This document shows, in pieces, positions 22,900-30,777 of a DNA stretch of 64,000 nucleotides. Both the position numbers and the translations under genes were made by a program. The stretch is taken from positions 1-64,000 of the forward strand of contig NZ_LQQO01000033.1 in the NCBI RefSeq assembly GCF_001619955.1, written 5' to 3'. Every line of letters begins with the position of its first letter. The stretch's first letter is position 1. This DNA is from Sphingomonas hankookensis. GTDB lineage: Bacteria > Pseudomonadota > Alphaproteobacteria > Sphingomonadales > Sphingomonadaceae. Under the pieces are notes generated by a model. That model saw only the letters and a list, made by a program, of their open reading frames with translations. It was not told where the DNA came from and made no database searches.

Positions 22900-23700
22900 A
22901 TGATCCATGTCTGCGCAACCTGCGGCACGTCGTACGAACGCGATGGCGGCCCGCCCGGGCATTGCGCGATCTGCACCGACGAACGCCAATATGTTCCCCG
23001 CTCCGGACAGCACTGGACCGACCGGGAACGGATCGCCGCGCGGCACAGCAACCAGTGGCGCGAACATCGGCCGGGCTTGTTCAGCATCGAAACGACGCCG
23101 CGCTTCGCCATCGGGCAGCGGGCGTTCCTGTTGACGTCGCCCGGCGGCAACATCCTGTGGGACTGTATCGCCAACCTCGATAGTGCCACGACACGGCTGA
23201 TCACGGCGCTGGGCGGTCTTCACGCCATCGCCCTGTCCCATCCGCATTACTACACCACGATGCAGGACTGGGCGGCGGCGTTCGACGCTCCCGTCTTCGT
23301 GCATGCCGCCGACCGCGAATGGGTCATGCGGCCGAGTCCGTATCTTCGGTTCTGGGAGGGCGAAACGCTGGACTTGCCCGGCGACGTTCGGCTGCTTCGT
23401 CTGGGCGGCCACTTTCCCGGCGGGACGGTGCTGCACTGGCGGGGCGCGGACGATATGCTGCTGGCGGGAGACATTCTGCAGATCACGCCGGGCGGCGACG
23501 CGGTATCCTTCATGTGGAGCTATCCCAACATGCTGCCCCTGCCAGCCGCAACGGTCAGCGGGATCGCCGATCGTATCGCCGGGATCGATTTCGATCGGAT
23601 GTACGGTGCGTTCGCGGGTCAGGACATCGAGACGGCGGCGAAGGCAATCGTGCTCCGCTCGGCAGGGCGATACGTGGCCTGCCTCGACCCGCACCGCTGA
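22900..23700 (+). CDS. MBL-fold protein with N-terminal Cys4 motif
   Basis: This 266-residue protein starts MIHVCATCGTSYERDGGPP with AAGGAGGAG 6 nt upstream. The N-terminus has CATC (residues 4-7) and, after GGPPGH, CAIC, forming a rubredoxin/zinc-ribbon-like knuckle. A metallo-beta-lactamase-like fold follows: the usual HxHxDH is replaced by SHPHYYTTMQDW, with GGHFPGG and LLAGDILQI later. Two ligands (H-x-H, H) and the Asp are kept, but the DH of the motif is gone, so metal content and activity are uncertain. It is downstream of the DHA2 exporter and probably co-transcribed. No substrate can be inferred. Confidence 0.82.
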   Translation: MIHVCATCGTSYERDGGPPGHCAICTDERQYVPRSGQHWTDRERIAARHSNQWREHRPGLFSIETTPRFAIGQRAFLLTSPGGNILWDCIANLDSATTRLITALGGLHAIALSHPHYYTTMQDWAAAFDAPVFVHAADREWVMRPSPYLRFWEGETLDLPGDVRLLRLGGHFPGGTVLHWRGADDMLLAGDILQITPGGDAVSFMWSYPNMLPLPAATVSGIADRIAGIDFDRMYGAFAGQDIETAAKAIVLRSAGRYVACLDPHR

Positions 23701-23767
23701 TCCGATGTACCGTCGACACGGGTGCCGACTTCGGCAGATGCCGCCATCCCGCGGAGGCAGGTCGGCG

Positions 23768-24427
23768 CTAGTCCCCGGCTTGCAGCGCGGCGAACCCGGC
23801 GTCGAAGATCGTCAGCAGGCTTGATAATGCGTCGTCCATATCGTTCGACAGCACCTGCCCGCCCGACAGCGTATCGATGCGTCCGGTCTGGGCGATGCAG
23901 TGGGTCAGTGCCCCGGTCAGGTGATCGAAATAACGATACAGTACCTTGTCGGGTACGCTCGGCGCGGCGCGGCGCAGGTGGCCGATGAACCGCTGGACGA
24001 TCGGATCGAAATTATCGCGCATGACCGCCGCGCCGCCGGCCCGCGACGAATTGATCGTGGCGGCGATCGCCGCAAAATCGGCCCAGCCCTGCCCGCGATT
24101 GAACGCCGTTTCGAACATCGGGCGCAGGAAGGTGTCGAGCGCATCGCGCACCGTGATCGCGTCGCCGCAGCGCGCCTCCATGCGGTCCATCGCCGCATGG
24201 CGTTCGCCGTTCAGGACGACCGCGCGACGTTCGAACATCTCGTGAAACACGGCTTCCTTGTCGCCGAAATAATAGCGTACCAGCGCCGCATCGACATCGG
24301 CCGCCGCCGCAATCGCCTTCAACGTCACGCCGTCCCGGCCATGCGCGGCGAACAGTCGCTCGGCCGCATCGAGGATCGTCCCGCGCGAGATCTGCCGTCG
24401 CTTCGCCTGCGGCGTTCGCCCGCCCAT
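23768..24427 (-). CDS. TetR/AcrR-family regulator
   Basis: This 219-residue protein starts MGGRTPQAKRRQISRGTIL. The HTH is VTLKAIAAAADVDAALVRYY followed by FGDKEAVFHEMF (about residues 38-69). The helical C-domain resembles the AcrR/CerR-type regulators of transport or acyl metabolism. The ATG at 24427 is used because GGGGAGGAG lies 6 nt upstream; the frame opens at a GTG nine codons earlier. It is divergent from the acyl-CoA ligase, with a perfect palindrome at 24491-24514 between them, so it likely controls itself and the ligase. Confidence 0.9.
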   Translation of the reverse strand: MGGRTPQAKRRQISRGTILDAAERLFAAHGRDGVTLKAIAAAADVDAALVRYYFGDKEAVFHEMFERRAVVLNGERHAAMDRMEARCGDAITVRDALDTFLRPMFETAFNRGQGWADFAAIAATINSSRAGGAAVMRDNFDPIVQRFIGHLRRAAPSVPDKVLYRYFDHLTGALTHCIAQTGRIDTLSGGQVLSNDMDDALSSLLTIFDAGFAALQAGD

Positions 24428-24490
24428 GTCGCTCTCCTCCCCGCGTTCCGTCACGACCTACCCGCAATCAGCCGGCCGGCGCACCCGAAT

Positions 24491-24514
24491 TTTCTTCCTT
24501 CATGCAGGAAGAAA
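24491..24514. promoter_or_regulatory. Perfect 9-bp inverted repeat, operator for the divergent TetR
   Basis: TTTCTTCCT (24491-24499) and AGGAAGAAA (24506-24514) form perfect arms around TCATGC, in the gap between the TetR gene (start 64 nt away) and the acyl-CoA ligase transcript. Size and symmetry fit a TetR dimer site. The sequence is unlike the AGAAY-N4-ATTCT element. Confidence 0.65.
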
Positions 24515-24591
24515 TATTGACCGGCCTGCAATCGCGGGAGTAGTCCTTCAATCGACGACGCTATCGGGCGCGCGATGGAGAGGAGATAGGT

Positions 24592-24774
24592 ATGGCGGCA
24601 CATCCGATGGGAGGAATGGTTGTCCCTGCACGACGCTGCGGCGAAAGCGTGCGGCTGGTGCCCTATGTGGCCCAGTTCGACCGGCAGGACGCACTCGCCG
24701 CCCCGGAAAGCCTTTGTCGGTCGTCCGGCCTGACCGCGTCCCGCGCGATCGGCCGCCCTGCCATCGCCCGCTGA
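24592..24774 (+). CDS. Small ORF (60 aa) coupled to the acyl-CoA ligase
   Basis: A 60-codon frame starts at an ATG preceded by GGAGAGGAGATAGGT, the best ribosome site in this gap, and ends at TGA 24772-24774, 2 nt before the ligase ATG. The ligase start has no Shine-Dalgarno of its own, so this ORF may serve to load ribosomes by coupling. The product (MAAHPMGGMVVPARRCGES..., three Arg and Pro clusters, no membrane helix) matches nothing I know. It may be a leader ORF or a remnant of an older gene rather than a functional protein. Confidence 0.35.
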   Translation: MAAHPMGGMVVPARRCGESVRLVPYVAQFDRQDALAAPESLCRSSGLTASRAIGRPAIAR

Positions 24775-24776
24775 CC

Positions 24777-26405
24777 ATGCTCCAGAACAGCTACCGCCTG
24801 ATCGCCGCATCGGCCGACCGCTTCGCCGGGCGGACCGCGCTCCGCTTCATTGCCTCGCCCGAGGGGGACGAGGTTGCAGCGTGGACCTACGCAGAGCTGG
24901 TGGGGCGCATTACCGCCTTCGCCAATGGTCTCCACCTGCTCGGCGTCGACCGGACCAGCGTGGTCGCCTTTGCCCTGCCCAACCTTTCCGAAACGCATGT
25001 CGCCCTGTGGGGAGCGGAGGCGGTCGGGATCGCCCTTCCGCTCAACCCCGCGCTGGGTGTCGCAACGCTGGCGGCCATCCTGCGTGAAGCGGGCGCAAGC
25101 GTGCTGGTCACGCAGGCGTCCGCCATCACCCCTTCGCCCAGCGAACTCGAGGCAGTCCTGTCGGCCGTGCCGTCGCTCAGCCACCTGATCCTGGTCGACA
25201 GTCCCGCGTCGGCGGTGTGCGCGGGGACGGTCGCCGTTCATGACTTCGATGCGCTTTGCACTGCATCGGACCGGGACCGGCTGCGGTTCGCAGACGCGCG
25301 GTCGAGCGACGATTCCTCGTGGTTCTGCACCGGCGGCACGACCGGCCTGCCCAAGATCGCCCGGCGCAGCCATGCCAACGAACTGGCCAATGTCGCGCAG
25401 ATCGCGACCGCCGTTACCGGCCTGCTCGGCGAAGGCGATGCGATGCTGAGCGGCCTGCCGATGTTCCATGTCAATGCGGCGATGGTGTCGGGCCTGCTGC
25501 CCTTCGCGATCGGGGGCGAGGTGGTGTTGGCGACCGCGATGGGGTTTCGCACGCCAGGGCTGCTCGCCGGCTTCTGGCCGCTGGTCGATCGCTTCGGCAT
25601 TACCAGCTTCAGTGCGGTGCCGACCCTGCTGTCGGCGCTGGCGCAGATTCCCAAGCCCGAGGGTGCCGCCGCATCGCTGCGCTTCGCGATCTGCGGCGCG
25701 GCACCGCTGTCGGCGGCGCAGCATGCCGTGGCGGAGCGTGCGCTCGGCGTGCCGGTCCTCGAAGGCTATGGCCTGACCGAGGGGACGTGCGCGACCAGCC
25801 TCAATCCGGCGGACGATCGCCGGCCGGGGTCGATCGGCCGCGTGCTGCCGGGACAGCGTGCCCGGCCGATGATCCTCGACGACGATGGCCGCTGGGTGCG
25901 CGATGCGGCGGTCGGCGAGGTCGGCGCGCTGGCGATATCGGGCGACAATGTGTTCATAGGCTACCGGTCGGTAGCGCATGACCGGGGGATATGGATCGAC
26001 CATCCCGATGGTCGACGCTGGCTGAACACCGGCGATCTCGCACGGATCGATGCCGACGGCTATCTGTGGCTGACCGGCCGGGCCAAGGACCTGATCATCC
26101 GCGGCGGCCACAATATCGACCCGGCGGTGATCGAGGAGGCGCTGAGCGGCCATCCCGCCGTCCTGCTGGCCGCCGCCGTCGGTCGCCCCGATGCCCATGC
26201 CGGCGAGGTGCCGGTCGCCTTCGTCCAGCTTCGCCCCGATGCGATGGTCGACGAAGCGGCGCTGCTGGCCTTTGCCGAAGCGGCGATCGACGAACGCGCG
26301 GCCCGGCCGAAGGGGGTGCGGATCCTGCCGGCCCTGCCGCTGACCGCCGTCGGCAAGATCTTCAAACCGGAACTGCGGCGGTTGGCGGCGGAGGAAGCGA
26401 ACTGA
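24777..26405 (+). CDS. Class I adenylate-forming acyl-CoA synthetase
   Basis: This 542-residue enzyme has the AMP-binding signature WFCTGGTTGLPKIARRSHAN (P-loop TGGTTGLPK), then LEGYGLTEGT (A5), GYLWLTGRAKDLIIRGGHNI (A7/A8 hinge with D and K) and the catalytic Lys in TAVGKIFKPELR at the C-terminus. It activates a carboxylic acid to an acyl-AMP and then a CoA thioester in the cytoplasm. Size and motifs fit medium-chain, aryl or long-chain acyl-CoA synthetases; the substrate is not clear. The ATG is 2 nt after the stop of the 60-codon ORF. The divergent TetR and its palindrome suggest induction by an acid or its CoA ester. Confidence 0.92.
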   Translation: MLQNSYRLIAASADRFAGRTALRFIASPEGDEVAAWTYAELVGRITAFANGLHLLGVDRTSVVAFALPNLSETHVALWGAEAVGIALPLNPALGVATLAAILREAGASVLVTQASAITPSPSELEAVLSAVPSLSHLILVDSPASAVCAGTVAVHDFDALCTASDRDRLRFADARSSDDSSWFCTGGTTGLPKIARRSHANELANVAQIATAVTGLLGEGDAMLSGLPMFHVNAAMVSGLLPFAIGGEVVLATAMGFRTPGLLAGFWPLVDRFGITSFSAVPTLLSALAQIPKPEGAAASLRFAICGAAPLSAAQHAVAERALGVPVLEGYGLTEGTCATSLNPADDRRPGSIGRVLPGQRARPMILDDDGRWVRDAAVGEVGALAISGDNVFIGYRSVAHDRGIWIDHPDGRRWLNTGDLARIDADGYLWLTGRAKDLIIRGGHNIDPAVIEEALSGHPAVLLAAAVGRPDAHAGEVPVAFVQLRPDAMVDEAALLAFAEAAIDERAARPKGVRILPALPLTAVGKIFKPELRRLAAEEAN

Positions 26406-26490
26406 GCGAACGGATCAGGCCGGCCGGGAGCCGCGGCGCCCGGTGCGAGAATCTCCGCGGTCATCGGGCGTCGCCTTCCCCCAGCCTGTC

Positions 26491-28680
26491 TCAGTTCCAG
26501 CGGCGCTCCCGCAGCGTCACATAGGTCACCGGGCCGAGATCGCTCGCCGACCGCCCGACCGCAAAGCCATAGCGACCGCCGCGCAACACCCACGCGCCAT
26601 CGCGCCGGTCGGCGAGGATGCGCGGCTCGATCGCGATATCCAGCGTTCGCGCCTCGCCGGGCTGGAGCATCGCCTGCGCAAAGCCGGCGAGGCGACGGGT
26701 CGTCCCGCCGGGGGTCGAGACCAGATAGAGCTGCGGCACGTCGCGTCCCGCCCGCGTACCGGTGTTGCGCACGGTCAGCCGCGCCCGTGGCTTGGTGCCC
26801 GCGGTGACCGCCGGTGCCGAATGGTCGAAGCTGGTATAGCTCAGCCCATGACCGAAGGCGTAGAGCGGCGCCCGCCCCGTGCGCGCATGCCAGCGATAGC
26901 CGACATCGGCGCCCTCGATGTCGTAGTCGATCGGGAACCGCTGGCCGGCGGCATCGGCCTTGGCAAAGGCGGCGTCGCTGTCGCCGGCATAGGGCAGTTC
27001 CGGGCGCGGCAGGTCGGCGGTCGACGCCGGGAAGCTCACCGGCAACCGGCCCGACGGATTGGTATCGCCGAACAGCACCCCGGCGATCGCCTCGCCCCCA
27101 CGGATGCCCGGATACCAGGCCTCGACCACCGCCGGCGTCCGCTCCAGCCACGGCATCAGCACCGGTCCCCCGGTCTCGAGCACGACGATCGTCCTGGGGT
27201 TCGCGGCGGCGACGGCGGCGATCAGCGCGTCCTGCCCCTCGGGCAGCGACAGGTCGGGCACGTCCGCCCCCTCCCGCATCCACTGCGTCGCGAACACGAT
27301 CGCGATCTCGGCGGTACGCGCGGCGGCGACGGCGTCGGTCAGGTAGCGGCCGTCGCGATAGGTAACGCTGGCACTAGGCGCGAGCGCGCGGATCGCGGCC
27401 ATGGGCGACGACGGGGCGTAGGTCTGGTTATTGTACTTGGCGAGCGGCCCTTCGCCGCCCATCGGGATCGATACGGCGGGGCCACCAACGGCCTCCACCT
27501 GGGTCGATCCGCCGCCCGACAGTACGCCCGCATCGGCATGGCCGCCGATGATCGCGATCGACTTCACCGACTTCGACAGCGGCAGCAGAGCGTTCTGGTT
27601 GCGCAGCAGGACGATGGCTTCGTCGGCGACCGCGCGCGCGACCGCCGCATTGGCGGCGAAGTCGATCGGCGCCTTGACCGGCGGGTTCCGGTCGAGCCCG
27701 ACCGCGTAGATCGAACGGAGGATGCGCCGGTTCATGTCGCGCACCCGCGCGGCATAAGCGGGATCGCGCGCCGCCGCCGCGGCCAGCGGCGCGGCCAGCC
27801 AGCGCCCTTTGTCGATCTGCGCGCCCGATTGCTGGTCGAGGCCCGCCAGCGCGAAGTCGGTCGCGCGGACCGCACCCCAGTCGGACATGACGAAGCCGGG
27901 ATAGCGCCAGTCGCGCTTCAGGACCTGGTTGAGGAGGTAATTGCTGCCACACGCCTGCGCGCCGTTGACGCGGTTGTACGCGCACATGACCGCACCCGGT
28001 CGCCCTTCCTCGATCGCGATCTGGAACGCCAGCAGGTCGCTCATGCGAAAGGCGTCGTCGCCGATCACGCTGTCGACCACATGGCGGCCGCTTTCCTGCG
28101 CGTTGAGCGCGAAATGCTTGACGGTGGCGAGGACATGGCGCGACTGGATACCCGCGACCGCCGCTCCGCCGAGCAGGCCGGAATGGAGCGGATCCTCGCC
28201 CATATATTCGAACGTACGGCCGTTGCGCGGGTCGCGGATCAGGTTGATCCCGCCGCCCAGCAACGTATTGAAGCCCTTGGCGCGCGCCTCGTCGGCGATC
28301 ATCGCGCCGCCGCGCCGCATCAGATCGGCGTTCCACGTCGCGCCCATCGCCATGCCGGAGGGCAGCGCGGTCGCACCGTCCCCGCGCAACCCGGCGATAT
28401 AGGACACGCCCAGGCTGGCATCGGTTTCGAACAGCGCGGGTACGCCGAGCCGGGGGATGCCCGACACATAACCGGCCCCGGTCACCGCCTCCGGCGGGAT
28501 CACGACGCCCGGGATCAGCGGGATCGCCCAGAGGCCGTGCGTCAGCACCGTCCGCTCGTCCTGGCGCATCTGCGCCTCGGTCGCCGCCGCGCGGGCGTCG
28601 GCGTCGTCCTTCGTCTGGCCCATCGCGGGCGTGCAGCCGAACACCAGCGCCGCCGCCAATATGGGTCGGATCGTCATCAT
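26491..28680 (-). CDS. Secreted GH3 beta-glucosidase
   Basis: This 729-residue enzyme starts MMTIRPILAAALVFGCTPA, a signal peptide ending near MG-Q. The GH3 N-domain has TVKHFALNAQESGRH (K188-H189), then CAYNRVNGAQ and the nucleophile D267 in GFVMSDWGA. The second domain carries LLRNQNALLPL and the C-terminal Fn3-like module ends in TLRERRWN. It is periplasmic, BglX-like, releasing glucose from beta-glucosides. The start is fixed by GGGAGAGG just upstream; the frame runs back through the operator and tetR gene but is not coding there. The operator at 28733-28750 lies 53 nt before the start. Confidence 0.93.
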   Translation of the reverse strand: MMTIRPILAAALVFGCTPAMGQTKDDADARAAATEAQMRQDERTVLTHGLWAIPLIPGVVIPPEAVTGAGYVSGIPRLGVPALFETDASLGVSYIAGLRGDGATALPSGMAMGATWNADLMRRGGAMIADEARAKGFNTLLGGGINLIRDPRNGRTFEYMGEDPLHSGLLGGAAVAGIQSRHVLATVKHFALNAQESGRHVVDSVIGDDAFRMSDLLAFQIAIEEGRPGAVMCAYNRVNGAQACGSNYLLNQVLKRDWRYPGFVMSDWGAVRATDFALAGLDQQSGAQIDKGRWLAAPLAAAAARDPAYAARVRDMNRRILRSIYAVGLDRNPPVKAPIDFAANAAVARAVADEAIVLLRNQNALLPLSKSVKSIAIIGGHADAGVLSGGGSTQVEAVGGPAVSIPMGGEGPLAKYNNQTYAPSSPMAAIRALAPSASVTYRDGRYLTDAVAAARTAEIAIVFATQWMREGADVPDLSLPEGQDALIAAVAAANPRTIVVLETGGPVLMPWLERTPAVVEAWYPGIRGGEAIAGVLFGDTNPSGRLPVSFPASTADLPRPELPYAGDSDAAFAKADAAGQRFPIDYDIEGADVGYRWHARTGRAPLYAFGHGLSYTSFDHSAPAVTAGTKPRARLTVRNTGTRAGRDVPQLYLVSTPGGTTRRLAGFAQAMLQPGEARTLDIAIEPRILADRRDGAWVLRGGRYGFAVGRSASDLGPVTYVTLRERRWN

Positions 28681-28732
28681 TCCTCTCCCGATCGCCAGTT
28701 TGCGATCGGACGAGGCTACACGACTTTCATAA

Positions 28733-28750
28733 ACGTGCAAGCATGCACGT
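28733..28750. promoter_or_regulatory. TetR-type operator before the GH3 gene
   Basis: ACGTGCA (28733-28739) and TGCACGT (28744-28750) are perfect arms around AGCA. The 14-nt core CAAGCATGCACGTA (28738-28751) recurs exactly at 33193-33206 before the TBDR. It lies 5 nt after the end of the TetR gene that probably binds it. Confidence 0.65.
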
Positions 28751-28754
28751 AGGT

Positions 28755-29402
28755 TTACAGCTTGGCCATATCCTCGAAACGGCCGCTCGGGACTGCCTGG
28801 TCGATTAGGCGGGAAAATAGCGCCACGGCATTCTCCATGCCCTGCGGATCGCCGATGAAGGTCCGCCCCATCGTCATCCCGCGAACCGCCCATACGACCA
28901 GGCGGATCGCCGACATGTCGAGCTGCTTGCCACCGATGGTCTGCAGGAAGTTGGCGGCACCGGTGCGTTCGACTTCGGCCTGCATCGGCAAGACGAGCGC
29001 GGCGAGTTCCGGATCGCTGCGCGACGCGACGAGGATTTCCATCACCGCCACGCCCGAAGGCCGGGAGAACACGTCCCACAGCAGCGCCGGCCAGTCCGCG
29101 ACGCGCGAACCGGTGTGCGCCTGTTCCATCAGTTCGCGGAAGATGCGCGTTTCCTGCTCGAACACCCAATGGACGACTTCGGCCATGAAGGCGGCGCGGG
29201 TGGTGAAGTGATGGGTGATCGCCCCGCGACTGACCCCCGCCTCATCGGCGATCGACGCGTTGTTGGCGCCGGCATAGCCCAGTCGATCGATCGTCTGCAC
29301 GGCGGCGGCGAACAGTGCGGCACGGGTATCGGCGGTACGCTGTTCCTGCGTGCGGCGGACGGGCTTGGTCGGGGTGGAAGGCTCGGCAGTCGTCATGGTC
29401 AT
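28755..29402 (-). CDS. TetR/AcrR-family regulator of the beta-glucoside unit
   Basis: This 215-residue protein has a Pro/Thr-rich N-terminal tail, then the HTH NASIADEAGVSRGAITHHF followed by TTRAAFMAEV (about residues 48-77). The helical domain contains IRLVVWAVRGMTMGRTFI. It lies 3 nt after the GH1 gene and is probably translated as the third gene of the TBDR-GH1-tetR operon; no good Shine-Dalgarno is visible, so coupling is likely. An ATG two codons in is an alternative start. Its likely sites are the shared palindromes at 28733 and 33185. Confidence 0.88.
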   Translation of the reverse strand: MTMTTAEPSTPTKPVRRTQEQRTADTRAALFAAAVQTIDRLGYAGANNASIADEAGVSRGAITHHFTTRAAFMAEVVHWVFEQETRIFRELMEQAHTGSRVADWPALLWDVFSRPSGVAVMEILVASRSDPELAALVLPMQAEVERTGAANFLQTIGGKQLDMSAIRLVVWAVRGMTMGRTFIGDPQGMENAVALFSRLIDQAVPSGRFEDMAKL

Positions 29403-29405
29403 GGT

Positions 29406-30704
29406 CTAGGTCAGCTTTGCACGGGAAGCGATACCGGGAGCGACAAGTCTAGCTGACCCGGTCGATCCCGTATCGATCCCGCCTGCCCGCGCGATCGCGC
29501 CATAGGCCAGGGCGGACGGCTTGATCTGCCGCCTCTGGGTGGCACGGTCGACGCCGATGAGCCCGAACTTCGGTCCATAGCCCGACAACCATTCGAAATT
29601 GTCGAGCAGCGACCAATAGAAATAGCCGCGCACGTCGACCCCGTCCGCCATCGCGCCGTGCAACGCGCCGAGCGCTTCCTTCACGAACGCCGCCCGCCGT
29701 GCGTCGTCGATGCCCGCATAGCCGCTCTCGGTGACGATGATCGGGGTATTCGTCCGCTGCCAGACATAGCGGCAGACGGCCGCCAGCGCATCGGGTCGGT
29801 CCTCATAGCCCATGATCGTCACCGGTTCACCGGCGCGCGGGCCATGGGTGCCGTCCGCGCGGGACGTGATGCGGGTATAGGTCTGCACGCCGATGAAGTC
29901 GTCTCCCGCAACCCGGTCGAGAAACGGATCGACCATCGTGGCAAGTCGTGCGTCGCGGATGTGTTCCGCGCCGGGCTCCGCCTGTTCGTCCTGCAGCGCC
30001 AGGGTAATGCCGACCTGCACCTCCGGCATGACCGACTTAATCGCGTCGCGACCCGCCGCATGCGCGGCGAGGCCTTTGCCGAGCAATGCCTCAGGCGGCG
30101 TGAACAGGAAATTGCCCCTCATCGGTCCGCCCAGCGCCGCCTCCGCCGCGCGCTGTCGTTCCGCGCCGGCCTCGCCCGCCAGCAGCACCTGCGCCACATG
30201 GCGGATGACCAGCGGAACGTTCAGCTCGTTGATGGTGCATACGACGACCAGTCCGCGCAGGTGCCGGGTCACCCGGTCGCAATAGCGCGCGAACAGCGCC
30301 GGAAAACGATCGCTGGTCATGCCGCCGGCGCGTGCCAGCCAGAGCGGGACCGTGAAATGATGGAAGGTCACGACCGGCGTGATGCCACGGCGGTGACACG
30401 CATCGATGCAGCGCTGATAATGATCGAGCGCCGGGCGGGCGAACACCCCCTCCTCCGGCTCGATCCGCGCCCATTCGATCCCGAAGCGATAGGCCTTCAG
30501 ACCGATCGCGGCGAGGAGGGCCATGTCGTCGTCGAAGCGGTTCCACTGGTCGACCGCATCGCCGGAGGGTTCCGCGAACAGCGACGGCCGGGCGTGTTCC
30601 AGCGCCCAGCAATCGCTGTTCCGGTTGTTGCCTTCGACCTGATGGCCGGCGGTTGCCGAACCCCACAGGAAATCGACCGGAAAGGATCGTGTCGCGACCG
30701 GCAC
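29406..30704 (-). CDS. GH1 beta-glucosidase (GTG start)
   Basis: This 432-residue enzyme is the usual size for GH1. The start is a GTG (30702-30704) preceded by GGGAGG 7 nt upstream; no ATG lies between the receptor stop and the conserved FPVDFLWGSATAGHQ. Motifs: YRFGIEWARIEPEEG, acid/base E160 in CTINELNVP, nucleophile E326 in IIVTESGYAG, and FYWSLLDNFEWLSGYGPKFG near the C-terminus. The usual NEP and TENG are NEL and TESG here, which may alter specificity. No signal peptide, so it is cytoplasmic and would act on imported glucosides. It lies between the TBDR and tetR on the same strand. Confidence 0.93.
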   Translation of the reverse strand: MPVATRSFPVDFLWGSATAGHQVEGNNRNSDCWALEHARPSLFAEPSGDAVDQWNRFDDDMALLAAIGLKAYRFGIEWARIEPEEGVFARPALDHYQRCIDACHRRGITPVVTFHHFTVPLWLARAGGMTSDRFPALFARYCDRVTRHLRGLVVVCTINELNVPLVIRHVAQVLLAGEAGAERQRAAEAALGGPMRGNFLFTPPEALLGKGLAAHAAGRDAIKSVMPEVQVGITLALQDEQAEPGAEHIRDARLATMVDPFLDRVAGDDFIGVQTYTRITSRADGTHGPRAGEPVTIMGYEDRPDALAAVCRYVWQRTNTPIIVTESGYAGIDDARRAAFVKEALGALHGAMADGVDVRGYFYWSLLDNFEWLSGYGPKFGLIGVDRATQRRQIKPSALAYGAIARAGGIDTGSTGSARLVAPGIASRAKLT

Positions 30705-30777
30705 GCCTGCGCCTCCCGCCTCTTCGGAAAAAGGCGTCGATGCGTCCCAGCGGGAGCACCGACGCCCAGGGGAGGAT

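Noticed and set aside
28681..29169. Upstream extension of the secreted GH3 gene through the operator and TetR gene
   Set aside because: The signal peptide and GGGAGAGG ribosome site fix the start at 28680. The extension is the antiphase shadow of the TetR gene.
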